Below, one piece after another: positions 20,290 to 28,755 of a stretch of 51,201 bases of DNA (position 1 is the stretch's first letter; every line of letters begins with the position of its first letter). The stretch is taken from contig NZ_VJWX01000005.1 in assembly GCF_007713715.1 (NCBI RefSeq), positions 1 to 51,201 of the forward strand. Reading direction: 5' to 3'. A program made the position numbers and the translations under genes. The notes below the pieces were generated by a model that was not told where the DNA came from, ran no database searches, and saw only the letters and a list, made by a program, of their open reading frames with translations. Origin of the DNA: Amycolatopsis rhizosphaerae. GTDB lineage: Bacteria > Actinomycetota > Actinomycetes > Mycobacteriales > Pseudonocardiaceae.

Positions 20290-20769
20290 TCAGCGTAGCA
20301 GCGGGAGGCCTCCCACCAGTTTGTCGATCTTGTTCCGGGGGCCGACCAGGCTGATCGCGTAGTAGCTGAGTTCTTCGGCAGGAGTCGAACCGAGTGTTTC
20401 GGCGTACTCCTCGTAGGACCGGCTGGCCTGCGCGTGCTTCGACATCCCGGCGACGAAGATCCCCTCCCGGGTCACGGCCTTGTCGTGCAGGGCCCGCACC
20501 TTTTCGGCGTCCGCGCCCAGAATGGGGCAGCCGCACCACGGCAGCCCGGCGTGCGACTGCCCGGAACCGTCGACCACCTCGCCGCCGAGGAGACCGGGAA
20601 GCGCGGCACCGACCGCGGCCCCGAGGCAGGCCGTGGCGTTGGCGACCAGGCCGGGGCCGAGCGACTGGTCGGCGACGATCACCCACTTCACCCGTGCGCT
20701 CCGGGTGGTCACTCCCCCCTGAACGTCCTCCGCCAGAAGCGCCAGAATGTCCTGATGTGCTGTGCTCAT
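20290..20769 (-). CDS. DUF2000 family protein
   Basis: A 159-residue soluble protein. VKWVIVADQSLGPGLVANATACLGAAVGAALPGLLGG and the later PILGADAEKVRALHDKA match the DUF2000 family, a small alpha/beta fold related to peptidyl-tRNA hydrolase II with no established reaction. The last 60 residues include a serine/tyrosine-rich segment followed by LVGPRNKIDKLVGGLPLL. ATG 20769 has no obvious ribosome site. It is transcribed divergently from an Lrp-type regulator only 71 bp away, which makes it the most likely target of that regulator. A 6-bp inverted repeat lies between them. Confidence 0.78.
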   Translation of the reverse strand: MSTAHQDILALLAEDVQGGVTTRSARVKWVIVADQSLGPGLVANATACLGAAVGAALPGLLGGEVVDGSGQSHAGLPWCGCPILGADAEKVRALHDKAVTREGIFVAGMSKHAQASRSYEEYAETLGSTPAEELSYYAISLVGPRNKIDKLVGGLPLLR

Positions 20770-20791
20770 AGCACGAGAAGCTAGGCATAGA

Positions 20792-20816
20792 TCGGAGAAG
20801 TTTCCATCTGCTCCGA
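20792..20816. promoter_or_regulatory. Candidate Lrp/AsnC operator in the divergent intergenic region
   Basis: TCGGAG (20792-20797) and CTCCGA (20811-20816) form an inverted repeat with a 13-bp AT-richer spacer. It lies between the start codons of the DUF2000 gene and the Lrp-type regulator gene. Lrp-family proteins commonly bind such dyads next to their own gene; this is inference from position and symmetry only. Confidence 0.4.
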
Positions 20817-20840
20817 ATTTTGTTCGGCGAAAGGGCGGCT

Positions 20841-21320
20841 ATGGCCGAGTTGGACGAACTAGATCAGGCGCTCCTGCGGGAACTGCAGCGCGACGCACGG
20901 CGGACCAATCGCGAACTGGCCGCCGCGACGGGCGTCTCCCCGTCGACCTCGCTGGAACGCGTGCGCTCGATGCGGGAACGCGGCGTCATCCGCGGCTTCC
21001 TGCTCGACCTCGATCTCGCCGAGATCGGCCGCCCCGTGCAGGCCCTGATCGCGGTGCGCATCCGGCCGCCGTCCCGGCCGGTGATCGAGGCCTTCCGGGA
21101 GTGGGTGACGCTGCTGCCGGAGACCGTCGGCGTGTTCGTGGTCTCCGGTGGCGAGGACTTCCTGGTGCACGTCGCGGTTCCGGACAACGACAGCCTCTAC
21201 GCCTTCGTCATCGACCGGCTCACCCAGCGGCCGGAGGTCGCCGACGTGCGCACGAGCGTGGTGTACGAGCACATCCGCAGCAGAGTGATCGAGGCCACAG
21301 CAACCAAACGGGTCCGATAG
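20841..21320 (+). CDS. Lrp/AsnC family transcriptional regulator
   Basis: A 159-residue DNA-binding protein of the feast/famine type. The N-terminal helix-turn-helix includes LDELDQALLRELQRDARRTNRELAAATGVSPSTSLERVRSM, and the C-terminal RAM domain (from about residue 68, QALIAVRI..) usually binds an amino acid and sets the oligomeric state. ATG 20841 is preferred over the in-frame TTG at 20820 because it has AAGGG just upstream and starts at the conserved AELDELDQ. It is divergent from the DUF2000 gene and followed 46 bp later by the SARP gene, which could be cotranscribed. The ligand is unknown. Confidence 0.92.
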   Translation: MAELDELDQALLRELQRDARRTNRELAAATGVSPSTSLERVRSMRERGVIRGFLLDLDLAEIGRPVQALIAVRIRPPSRPVIEAFREWVTLLPETVGVFVVSGGEDFLVHVAVPDNDSLYAFVIDRLTQRPEVADVRTSVVYEHIRSRVIEATATKRVR

Positions 21321-21366
21321 CCGTCCTAGTCTTCCTTTTCTCCTCCCGGACAGAAGAAGGCTGCAA

Positions 21367-23460
21367 ATGGTGCGATTCGGCGTGCTGGGGCCGCTCAGGA
21401 TCGAAGGTGACAGCATCCGCCTCCGCGGTGAGCGGCAGCGCTCCCTGCTGGCGATGCTGCTGTTCCGCGCCAACCAGGACGTGCCGGTCGCGCAACTCGT
21501 CGACGCGATGTGGACCGGGGTGCCGCCGAAGTCGTACACCTCGAACCTGCACACCTACGTCTCGCGGTTGCGGGAGCGCCTCGACGGCGCCCGGATCGAC
21601 CACACGCAGCACGGCTACCGGCTGCGGATCGATCCGCGCGACCTCGACCTGCTGGTGTTCCGCGCCGAGGCCGAGGAGGGCAGGAGGGCGGCGAAGGCCA
21701 GGGACCCGGAGCGGGCGGTCAAGCACCTGCGGCGGGCGCTGGCCCAGTGGCGCGGACATCCGCTCACCGATCTGGACCTGCCCCAGCTGGGCGGCGAGGC
21801 GAGCAGGCTGGAGGCCGAACGCCTCGCCGTGCTGGACGACTGCCTGGAGTCGGAACTGGCCATCGGGCGCCACGCGGAGGTGGCGGGCGAACTGGAGGCA
21901 CTGCTGGCCGAGAACCCGCTCCGCGAGCGAACCGCCGCCCAGCTGATGATCGCCCTCCAGCGGTCCGGCAGGCAGGCCGACGCGCTCGCGGTGTACACCC
22001 GCACGCGCACCACTCTGATCGACGAACTGGGGGTGGAACCGGGCGCGGTGCTGCGCCGTGCCCATGCCACCGTGCTCCGCGGCGAGGAAGCCCGCGAACA
22101 CCCCGAACACCCCGCCCTGATGCCATGGCCGATCTGCCAGCTCCCACCCGATCTCCCCGACTTCGCCGGGCGCGAGGAGGAGTCCGGCGAGCTGGCCCGG
22201 CTGCTGACCGGCCCCGGCATGCCGCTGACCGTGCTGTCCGGCCAGCCGGGGGTCGGCAAGTCGACACTGGCGGTGCGGGTGGCGCACCGGCTGCGGAAGG
22301 CGTTTCCGGACGGGCAGCTGTTCATCACGCTCAACGGTTCGGCCGCACCCCGCGACACCGCCGCCGTACTCGGGGACGTGCTGCGTGCGCTGGGGGTCGG
22401 CGGTTCGGCTCTTCCCGACGACGTGCACGCCAGGGCGGCCGCTTACCGCGGCCTGCTCACCGATCGCCGGGTGCTCGTCGTCCTCGACGACGCGACCGAC
22501 GCCGCGCAGGTGCGCTCCCTGCTGCCCGGGACCCCGGGCTGTGCCGTGCTGGTCACCAGCAGGCGGCGCCTCAGTGCGCTGGAGGGGGCGCGCCGCACTC
22601 AGCTCGGCCCGCTGAGCGACGCCGAAGCGGGCGAGCTTCTCGGCCGGATCGCGGGCGCCGAGCGGGTGGCGGGTGAGCGGACCGCGGCCGCCCGCATCGC
22701 CGCGGCCTGCGGAAACCTCCCGCTGGCGCTGCGCATCGCGGGGATCCGGCTGGCGCTGCGGCCCCACCTGGCGCTCTCGGTGCTCGCCGACCGGCTGGAA
22801 GACCGGCTGCGGCGGCTCGACGAGCTGGCGATCAGCGACCTCCAGTTGCGCGGCAGTATCGACCTCAGCTACCAGGCGCTCTCACCCGGAGCGCGGCGCG
22901 CCCTGCGCGCGATCACCCGCTGCCGCCTCACCGACCAGCCGGCCTGGGCGGTCACCGCCCTGATCAACGTGCCCGAAGCGGAAACCCTGATCGAGGAACT
23001 GGTGGAGGCCGGACTGCTGGCCCCCCACGGCGCGGACGCCACGGGCGAGTCCCGCTACCGGCTGCACGACATGGTGCGCGTGTTCGCCGACGAACTCGGG
23101 GCCGTCCTCGATTCCCGGGAGGACCGCATCGCCTCCATCGAAAGGCTCACCGACGCCGCGATCGGCCTCGCCGACACGGCCGCCCAGTGCCTGGGAGACC
23201 GCGACGGCTGGCCGTCACCGGCCGGGGAGGTGCCCCCGCAACCGCTGCCCCGGGAGGTGGTGGCCAGGCTCGTGGCCGATCCGGAGGCGTGGTTCGCCAC
23301 CGAGCGCACCAACCTGCTCACCGCGGTCGGTGCCATCGCCGCGGGATGGCCGGACAAGGCCCGGGCCCTGATGGACCGCCTCGCCGTCCATCTCCGGCGC
23401 CACGGCCACCACGCCGACCTGCGCGCCGGTTACGCCGCACTGGCTCAGAACGCGAAGTAG
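21367..23460 (+). CDS. SARP-family regulator with NTPase domain (AfsR/DnrI/RedD type)
   Basis: A 697-residue transcription activator type. Order of domains: OmpR-like winged helix (about 1-90, MVRFGVLGPLRIEG..RGERQRSLLAMLL), bacterial transcriptional activation domain (about 95-240, ending DELGVEPGAVLRRAH), and an NB-ARC/STAND NTPase with Walker A SGQPGVGKSTLAVRVA (about residue 300) and Walker B RRVLVVLDD. After a winged-helix-like region, the protein ends near residue 697 without the long TPR array of AfsR. ATG 21367 has an AGAAGG site. No biosynthetic gene cluster is in the window, so its target is unknown. A terminator hairpin overlaps its stop codon. Confidence 0.92.
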   Translation: MVRFGVLGPLRIEGDSIRLRGERQRSLLAMLLFRANQDVPVAQLVDAMWTGVPPKSYTSNLHTYVSRLRERLDGARIDHTQHGYRLRIDPRDLDLLVFRAEAEEGRRAAKARDPERAVKHLRRALAQWRGHPLTDLDLPQLGGEASRLEAERLAVLDDCLESELAIGRHAEVAGELEALLAENPLRERTAAQLMIALQRSGRQADALAVYTRTRTTLIDELGVEPGAVLRRAHATVLRGEEAREHPEHPALMPWPICQLPPDLPDFAGREEESGELARLLTGPGMPLTVLSGQPGVGKSTLAVRVAHRLRKAFPDGQLFITLNGSAAPRDTAAVLGDVLRALGVGGSALPDDVHARAAAYRGLLTDRRVLVVLDDATDAAQVRSLLPGTPGCAVLVTSRRRLSALEGARRTQLGPLSDAEAGELLGRIAGAERVAGERTAAARIAAACGNLPLALRIAGIRLALRPHLALSVLADRLEDRLRRLDELAISDLQLRGSIDLSYQALSPGARRALRAITRCRLTDQPAWAVTALINVPEAETLIEELVEAGLLAPHGADATGESRYRLHDMVRVFADELGAVLDSREDRIASIERLTDAAIGLADTAAQCLGDRDGWPSPAGEVPPQPLPREVVARLVADPEAWFATERTNLLTAVGAIAAGWPDKARALMDRLAVHLRRHGHHADLRAGYAALAQNAK

Positions 23461-23493
23461 CCGGCTTCCCCACCCCCAGCGGGGAAGCCGGCT
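23459..23493 (+). terminator. Hairpin overlapping the SARP stop codon
   Basis: A 13-bp perfect stem (23459-23471 with 23481-23493; AGCCGGCTTCCCC arm) with a 9-nt loop starts inside the stop codon of the SARP gene. No T-run follows. It probably ends that transcript. Confidence 0.75.
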
Positions 23494-23511
23494 CCGGATT
23501 CACCGGAGGTT

Positions 23512-23544
23512 CCCGCCTTCTCCACCCCCCTGGGAGAAGCCGGG
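23512..23544 (-). terminator. Hairpin downstream of the 185-residue membrane protein gene
   Basis: The arms 23512-23524 and 23532-23544 (CCCGCCTTCTCC against GGAGAAGCCGGG) pair with one mismatch. The hairpin lies 8 bp beyond the stop codon of the minus-strand gene. The SARP and membrane protein genes converge here, each with its own hairpin. Confidence 0.6.
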
Positions 23545-23552
23545 TCCCGGTG

Positions 23553-24110
23553 TCAGCTCGCCTTGGACGCCTCGGGCGTCTTGGACGCCTTGACTTCCTT
23601 GGCGTACCGGCCGTTGGCGGGAAGCCAGGCGAGCACGATCGCCACCACGCCGACCGCGAGCGCCACCCCGGCCAGGCCCCGCAGCAGGCCGGTCCCGTCG
23701 TCGGTGACCACGCGCAGGGCCATCCCCACGGCAGCCAGGGCCGACAGCGTGACCAGCACGCGGGCCCAGACCGCCGCCCCGCGCATCAGCAGGCCGAACA
23801 GCACCAGGGCCGCGCCGGACACGACAAGCACGTAAGCCCGGGTGTGGAGGGTGTCGACCACGTCGTCCAGCAGGCCCGGCTCCCCGTTGAGTCCGGCCCT
23901 GGCCGCCTCGACCGACTGCCCCGTCACCTGGGCGATCGCCTTGGCGGCGATGTCCAGTGCGATGTCGCGGGCCCCGACCAGCATCACGATGCCGTCGGCG
24001 ACGGCGAGCAGGCCTGCGACGACGGCAGCCCCCAACGCGGCCGCCAACGTTCCGGGCCGAACCGGCTTGGCCGGCGTCGGTTGGACCGGGGCCGCGGGAT
24101 ATGACGTCAC
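23553..24110 (-). CDS. Small membrane protein, function unknown
   Basis: A 185-residue protein with a Pro/Ala-rich cytoplasmic N-terminus and four hydrophobic segments (about 22-47, 95-112, 116-135, 143-163), ending in a Lys/Ser-rich tail. Between the first and second segments is an approximately 45-residue loop (RDIALDIAAKAIAQVTGQSVEAARAGLNGEPGLLDDV), probably extracellular. No family was recognised. GTG 24110 follows an AAGGAG site. It is flanked by terminators on both sides, so it appears to be monocistronic. A possible -10 (TGATAC) and -35 (TTGGGC) lie about 60-85 bp upstream of the start, but neither is strong. Confidence 0.7.
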   Translation of the reverse strand: MTSYPAAPVQPTPAKPVRPGTLAAALGAAVVAGLLAVADGIVMLVGARDIALDIAAKAIAQVTGQSVEAARAGLNGEPGLLDDVVDTLHTRAYVLVVSGAALVLFGLLMRGAAVWARVLVTLSALAAVGMALRVVTDDGTGLLRGLAGVALAVGVVAIVLAWLPANGRYAKEVKASKTPEASKAS

Positions 24111-24194
24111 GTCCGTCTTCTCCTTGTAGTGTCCTCGGACTTCTTCACCCGGGCGGGTATCACCCGGTGGTAGGAAGACTGCCCAAGATCACTA

Positions 24195-24237
24195 CACGGA
24201 GAGAACACACTTTGCGGTCCCGCCGGACCGCTCCGTG
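24195..24237 (-). terminator. Nested hairpin downstream of manA
   Basis: An inner 7-bp stem GCGGTCC/GGACCGC (24214-24220 with 24225-24231) and an outer arm pair CACGGAG/CTCCGTG (24195-24201 with 24231-24237) lie 17 bp beyond the manA stop. On the minus strand the inner stem is followed by AAAGTGTGTTCTCT. It probably ends the mannose-phosphate operon. Confidence 0.6.
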
Positions 24238-24253
24238 TGGTCGCCGGCGCGGC

Positions 24254-25474
24254 TCAATGACCGGAGGTGGCCCGGAAGAGCTGGGTCCGGCCGTCGCCGG
24301 CCGGACGGACCTGCACGGCCGGGTCGGCGGCGGCGAGCCACATCGACTCACCGCGCCGCAGTTCCAGTTCGCGACCGTCCTCGGACCGGACGGACACCCG
24401 GCCCGCGGTGCACAGCAGGATCTGCGGCCGGGCCGAAGGCACCTTCACCTCGCCCCGGTCCCCCACGGCCCAGTCACAGCGCGACAGCTCGAACTCCGGG
24501 GCACCGGTGTGGTACACCGCGCCGCACTCGCTTGGCTCGCCCGCGAGAACCGGCATGTCACAGCAGGTGAAGTCGACCACCCGGAGCAGTTCCGGCACGT
24601 CGACGTGCTTCGGGGTCAGGCCGCAGCGCAGGATGTTGTCCGAGTTGGCCAGGATCTCCACCGCGGTGCCGTGCAGGTACAGGTGCAGGTTCCCGGCGGG
24701 GAGGTAGATCGCCTCGCCCGCGCTGAGGGTGAGCCGGTTGAGCAGCAGCGCGGCCAGCACCCCCGCGTCCCGCGGATGCGTCTCGCCCAGCTCCAGGACC
24801 GTGCGGCATTCGGCGTCGAACTCGCCGTGGTCCTTCACGTGCAGCACGCACGCGTCCAGCACCTCGGGCAGCAGTTCGTCCAGGGTGGCCTGCGGCAGCG
24901 TGATCCAGGTGGTGAACAGCGCCCGCATGCCGTCGGCATCCGGCTGCGCGGCGAGCAGCTCGGTGTACTTGGCCAGCCCCGGGGTCTCGACCGCGCGCAG
25001 CAGCTTGATCGTGCGGTCCGGGGTGCGGAACCCGGCGAGCGCGTGGAACTCGGTGAGGGCGCACACCAGCTCGGGTTTGGCCGTCGGATCCGGGTAGTTG
25101 CGGTTCGGCGCGTCCCGCGGGATACCGGCCGCCTCTTCGCGGGCGTAGCCCTCCGCCGACTGCTCGGCCGAAGGATGCGCCTGCATCGAAAGCGGCTCTT
25201 CCACCGCGAGGATCTTCAGCAGGAACGGCAGGCGGTTGTCCCAGCGCCGGGAGCACTCCGGTCCGAGCTGGCCCACCGGGTCGGACTCGATCAGTTCCAG
25301 CAGGCTGCGCTCCTCGCCTGCGGCGGTGATGATGCGGGACGGATCGCCGGGATGGGCACCCATCCACAGCTCCGCCTCGGGGTGCGGTGCGGGCACGGCG
25401 CGTCCCAGCAACTCCGGGATCGTCGTTCTGGACCCCCACGCATAGGGCCGAACGGCATTGCGGAGCAGCTCCAC
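24254..25474 (-). CDS. manA: Mannose-6-phosphate isomerase, class I
   Basis: Interconverts fructose-6-phosphate and mannose-6-phosphate, the entry to GDP-mannose for mannosylated lipids, glycans and glycoproteins. The 406-residue protein is a zinc-dependent cupin with the type I signature YAWGSRTTIPELLG near the N-terminus, the metal-site residues QAHPS (about 100), FHALAGFR, and YLPAGNLHLYLHGTAVEILANSDNILRCGLTPKHVD. The GTG start at 25474 is preceded by AAGGAG at 11 bp. It is the last gene of the set DUF3499-manB-Trm112-SIS-manA, matching Rv3255c in position. A terminator-like hairpin follows. Confidence 0.95.
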   Translation of the reverse strand: MELLRNAVRPYAWGSRTTIPELLGRAVPAPHPEAELWMGAHPGDPSRIITAAGEERSLLELIESDPVGQLGPECSRRWDNRLPFLLKILAVEEPLSMQAHPSAEQSAEGYAREEAAGIPRDAPNRNYPDPTAKPELVCALTEFHALAGFRTPDRTIKLLRAVETPGLAKYTELLAAQPDADGMRALFTTWITLPQATLDELLPEVLDACVLHVKDHGEFDAECRTVLELGETHPRDAGVLAALLLNRLTLSAGEAIYLPAGNLHLYLHGTAVEILANSDNILRCGLTPKHVDVPELLRVVDFTCCDMPVLAGEPSECGAVYHTGAPEFELSRCDWAVGDRGEVKVPSARPQILLCTAGRVSVRSEDGRELELRRGESMWLAAADPAVQVRPAGDGRTQLFRATSGH

Positions 25475-25535
25475 TGTGTTCTCAACTCCTTGGCACCCCG
25501 GATGCGCCCGGGCCGGTTTCCTGGTCAGCCGGTCA

Positions 25536-26639
25536 TTACGCGGTAGCTGGCGCGTAGTAGCCGGTTCCTCCCATACTTCCCGCCGCGAGCCCGAGGTAGA
25601 CCGCGGCCAGCTCGAACCGTAGCGCGAGCACCCCGGCGCGAACAGGTTCATCGCCGGGAATCTCGTCGGCGGGGGCGATCACTCCCGCCCCGGGAAGCGT
25701 ATGTGAGGCCTCGTACCGGACGGCGTCCGCGGTGGGGCCGGAGTGCACCGCCAGCAGCAGCACCCTCGGTTTCGGCCCGGCCGCTTCGAAGTCCGGATCG
25801 GCGAAGATGTCCTGCTCGGCGGTGCCCGCCATGGCCGCGCGGCGCAGTGCCGGCCGGGCCAGCGCCTGGCGGTAGCCGGCGGCGTCGCAGACCACGCCCG
25901 CATGCGCACCGAGCGCGTACGCGGCGTGCTCCGCCACCGCCACCGCGGCCTGGTCCAGCCCCCACAGCATCGGCACGCGGTCGGCCAGGCGCAGGGCCAG
26001 CGCCTTGGCGGGGTTGGCGAAGGAGTCACGGCCGAGGTGGCCGCGTTCGGCCTCGGCGTCGAGCTGGTCGGCCAACGCCCGCACGTCGGCCACCAGCAGG
26101 CCGAGGGCGTTCGCGGCGAGCAGGCCCGCGGCCAGGCCGCGGGAGAAGGTCAGCTCCGGCGGCACCGGTATGCGGGGTGCGAGCAGCAGGCCCTTCCCGG
26201 CGATCGAGGCGGCCACGGGCCCCTCCTGCGGACCGGACAGCACGACGGTCGCGCCGTAGCGCGAGGCCCGCTCGATCCCGGCCGCGAGCTCCCGGTCCCC
26301 CGGATCGTCGGTGTGCGCGAACACCACGTCCAGCGCCCCGATCCAGCTGGGCACCGCGTCGGTGATCACCACCGGCACCGGGCAGGACGGGGCCAGCAAC
26401 GCGGCCAGCAACCTGGTCAGCGCGCGGCCGACCCCGGGCCGCACGATGAGGACCAGCGCGCGCGGCCGCCCCAGGTCCAGCCGGTCCGCCAGCTCGAGTT
26501 CGGCGGCGAGTTCCTGGGTCGACCGCACCTGGGCGCCCGCCATCGCGGCGGCCCGGAGCAGGCCCGCGCGATCGGCCTCCGCCAGCCTCGCGGGGTCGTC
26601 GAGCAGGGTGTCGTCAAGCACCATCGGCATCGGCGTCAT
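25536..26639 (-). CDS. SIS-domain protein, TobH/phosphomannose isomerase-like
   Basis: A 367-residue protein corresponding in position to Rv3256c. It resembles the SIS (sugar isomerase) fold of bifunctional phosphoglucose/phosphomannose isomerases and the TobH-like proteins: an N-terminal region with RALVLIVRPGVGRALTRLLAALL, VPVVITDAVPSWIGALDVVFAHTDDPGDRELAAGIERA, and a C-terminal half with NPAKALALRLADRVPMLWG. Catalytic competence cannot be judged. The ATG at 26639 is used; in-frame ATG codons at 26630 and 26624 are alternatives, and the gene overlaps the Trm112-like gene by 26 bp. The tight coupling with manB and manA suggests a role in sugar-phosphate supply, but that is inference. Confidence 0.82.
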   Translation of the reverse strand: MTPMPMVLDDTLLDDPARLAEADRAGLLRAAAMAGAQVRSTQELAAELELADRLDLGRPRALVLIVRPGVGRALTRLLAALLAPSCPVPVVITDAVPSWIGALDVVFAHTDDPGDRELAAGIERASRYGATVVLSGPQEGPVAASIAGKGLLLAPRIPVPPELTFSRGLAAGLLAANALGLLVADVRALADQLDAEAERGHLGRDSFANPAKALALRLADRVPMLWGLDQAAVAVAEHAAYALGAHAGVVCDAAGYRQALARPALRRAAMAGTAEQDIFADPDFEAAGPKPRVLLLAVHSGPTADAVRYEASHTLPGAGVIAPADEIPGDEPVRAGVLALRFELAAVYLGLAAGSMGGTGYYAPATA

Positions 26640-26832
26640 GCTCGTGGGGTTCGGTCGCCTCGTCCAGCAGCAGCACGGGGATCCCGTCCCGCACCGGGTA
26701 GCTCCGGCCGCACGAGGTGCAGGTCAGCGCGTCGGCCTCGGGGTCGGCCGGGGTGCCGGGCCGCAGCGGGGCGTGATCCGGTGACGGGCAGGCCAGGATC
26801 TCCAGCAACTGGGCGTCGAGCGTCAAAGCCAT
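26614..26832 (-). CDS. Trm112-like small zinc-ribbon protein
   Basis: A 72-residue protein of the Trm112/YcaR (UPF0434) type: LLEILACPSPDHAPL at the N-terminus and CTSCGRSYPVRDGIPVLLLDEA at the C-terminus. The CxxC and the SYPVRDGIPVLL segment are the family hallmark. The first metal pair is CPSPDH rather than CxxC, so zinc binding may use the histidine or be lost. Eukaryotic Trm112 activates methyltransferases, whereas the bacterial members are largely unstudied. ATG 26832 lies 28 bp after manB, and the gene overlaps the SIS-protein gene by 26 bp. Confidence 0.85.
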   Translation of the reverse strand: MALTLDAQLLEILACPSPDHAPLRPGTPADPEADALTCTSCGRSYPVRDGIPVLLLDEATEPHEHDADADGA

Positions 26833-26860
26833 GAATTCTCCTTACCACGCTGGTCCTGGC

Positions 26861-28216
26861 TCAACCACGAACGATCGCGAGCACTTCGTCGGTGAGCGCA
26901 CGGACCTCGTCCGGGGTCGGGGCCTCGACGTTGAGCCGGAGCAGCGGCTCGGTGTTGGACGGGCGCAGGTTGAACCACGACCCGTCCGGCAACTGCACGG
27001 TGAGCCCGTCGAGTTCGTCGATGGTCACGCCCGGACGGCCGCCGAACGCTTCCCTGACCGCCCGCTGGCGGCCGAGCTGGTCGGACACCGTCGAGTTGAC
27101 CTCGCCGGAGGCGGCGTACCGCCGGAACTCGGCGGTGAGCGCCGACAGCGGTCCGTCCTGCTCGCCGAGCGCGGCCAGCACGTGCAGGGCGGCCAGCATG
27201 CCGGTGTCGGCACGCCAGAAGTCGCGGAAGTAGTAGTGGGCCGAGTGCTCGCCACCGAAGATCGCGCCGGTGCGAGCCATCTCCTGCTTGATGAACGAGT
27301 GCCCGACGCGGGTGCGCACCGGCTTGCCGCCGCGCTCGGTGACGATCTCGGGCACGGCCTTCGAGGTGATCAGGTTGTGGATGATCGTCGCGCCCGGCTC
27401 CTTGGCCAGCTCGCGGGTGGCGACCAGCGCGGTGATCGCGCTCGGGGAAACCGGCTCGCCGTTCTCGTCGACCACGAAGCAGCGGTCGGCGTCGCCGTCG
27501 AAGGCCAGGCCCGCGTCGGCGCCCACCTCGACCACCTTCGCCTGCAGGTCCACCAGGTTCTTCGGGTCGAGCGGATTGGCCTCGTGGTTGGGGAAGCTGC
27601 CGTCCAGCTCGAAGTACATCGGCACCAGGTCGATCGGCAGCCCGGCGAACACGGTGGGCACGGTGTGCCCGCCCATGCCGTTGCCCGCGTCGACCACGAT
27701 CTTCAACGGCCGGATGTCCGACAGGTCCACGAGGTCTCGCAGGTAGGCCGCATAGTCGGCGAGCACGTCACGCCGCGTCACGGTGCCCGGCCGCCCGCCG
27801 AAGGCGGGCACGCCCTCCTCGACGGTCGAGCGGATTTCGCGCAGCCCGGACTCCTGCCCGACCGGGGCCGCCCCGGCCCGGCACAGCTTGATGCCGTTGT
27901 ACTTGGCCGGGTTGTGGCTTGCGGTGAACATCGCGCCGGGGAGATTGAGCGAACCGGAGGCGAAGTACAGCTGGTCGGTGCTGGCCAGGCCGATGGAGAT
28001 GACGTCGAGCCCCTGGGAGGTGACCCCCTCGGCGAAGGCTTCCGCCAGCTCCGGGGAGGACTCGCGCATGTCGTGCCCGATCACCACCGTGGACGAATCG
28101 GCCTTGATCAAGAGCGCGAAGGCGGCACCGAAGTCGCGAACGAGGGCCGCGTCCAGCTGCTCACCGACCACCCCGCGGATGTCATAGGCCTTCACGATGC
28201 CCGACAGGTCTGACAC
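26861..28216 (-). CDS. manB: Phosphomannomutase / phosphoglucomutase
   Basis: Converts mannose-6-phosphate to mannose-1-phosphate via a phosphoserine, feeding GDP-mannose synthesis. The 451-residue protein of the alpha-D-phosphohexomutase family has the phosphoserine loop TASHNPAKYNGIK (near residue 100), the metal-binding loop DGDADRC, the sugar-specificity loop GGEHSAHYYFRDFW and the phosphate-binding loop RPSNTEPLLR. GTG 28216 follows AGAAGG. It sits 59 bp after the DUF3499 gene and 28 bp before the Trm112-like gene, as in mycobacteria (Rv3257c). The symbol manB is used as in mycobacteria; pmmA is an alternative. Confidence 0.95.
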   Translation of the reverse strand: MSDLSGIVKAYDIRGVVGEQLDAALVRDFGAAFALLIKADSSTVVIGHDMRESSPELAEAFAEGVTSQGLDVISIGLASTDQLYFASGSLNLPGAMFTASHNPAKYNGIKLCRAGAAPVGQESGLREIRSTVEEGVPAFGGRPGTVTRRDVLADYAAYLRDLVDLSDIRPLKIVVDAGNGMGGHTVPTVFAGLPIDLVPMYFELDGSFPNHEANPLDPKNLVDLQAKVVEVGADAGLAFDGDADRCFVVDENGEPVSPSAITALVATRELAKEPGATIIHNLITSKAVPEIVTERGGKPVRTRVGHSFIKQEMARTGAIFGGEHSAHYYFRDFWRADTGMLAALHVLAALGEQDGPLSALTAEFRRYAASGEVNSTVSDQLGRQRAVREAFGGRPGVTIDELDGLTVQLPDGSWFNLRPSNTEPLLRLNVEAPTPDEVRALTDEVLAIVRG

Positions 28217-28275
28217 GTGCCTTCTCCCCGACTTTCCTCGACGGCTGCGGATGCCGGAAAGCCTACCGGGGGAAG

Positions 28276-28632
28276 TCAGGGGATCGGATCCGGCAGCACG
28301 CGGAGATGACCACGGCGGCCGGAGGGGCCGTCCGGCTCGGGCGGGGGCGGTGAACGGTCCGGGCGCCCGGCTTCGCGCACCGCTTCGGCGAGCGCGGTGA
28401 GCTCGTCGTCGGAGCGGTCCGGGGCGGCGAAGGAGCCTTCGTGCCGGACGACCTCCCAGCCCTTGGGGGCGGTCAGCCGGAGCGCGTGCTCCTCGCACAG
28501 GTCATAGGAATGCGGCTCGGACGCCGTCGCGAGGGGACCGACCACCGCGGTCGAATCGCTGTAGGCGTAGGTCAGCGTGGCGACTGCAGGCTGCAGACAG
28601 CCCGTCCGCGAACACTTTCGTACGCTCGACAC
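28276..28632 (-). CDS. DUF3499 family protein (Rv3258c-like)
   Basis: A 118-residue actinobacterial protein. The N-terminus SSVRKCSRTGCLQPAVATLTYAYSDSTAVVGPLA and DLCEEHALRLTAPKGWEVVRHEG define DUF3499; CxxxxC with CEEH suggests a single zinc site. The C-terminal third is Pro-rich and probably disordered. Function unknown. GTG 28632 is chosen because it matches the family start (SSVR.CSRTGC). No ribosome site sits in front of it; a TATCGT hexamer 8 bp upstream could be a -10, so the mRNA may be leaderless. It is the first gene of the manB/manA group and divergent from the zincin-like gene. Confidence 0.85.
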   Translation of the reverse strand: MSSVRKCSRTGCLQPAVATLTYAYSDSTAVVGPLATASEPHSYDLCEEHALRLTAPKGWEVVRHEGSFAAPDRSDDELTALAEAVREAGRPDRSPPPPEPDGPSGRRGHLRVLPDPIP

Positions 28633-28755
28633 GAACAGGGACGATAGCGCCTCCGTCCGGCAACGTGGTGAAGGCGCACCGAGTCGGGTGAACGTGACTC
28701 GGGTTCGCGGCTCGTGGACGGCGCCGGCGTAACCGGCTGCCGGGCCGCGGGGTGG

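Noticed and set aside
21367-23460. Biosynthetic gene cluster around the SARP regulator
   Set aside because: No polyketide, peptide synthetase, terpene or tailoring genes are within the window.
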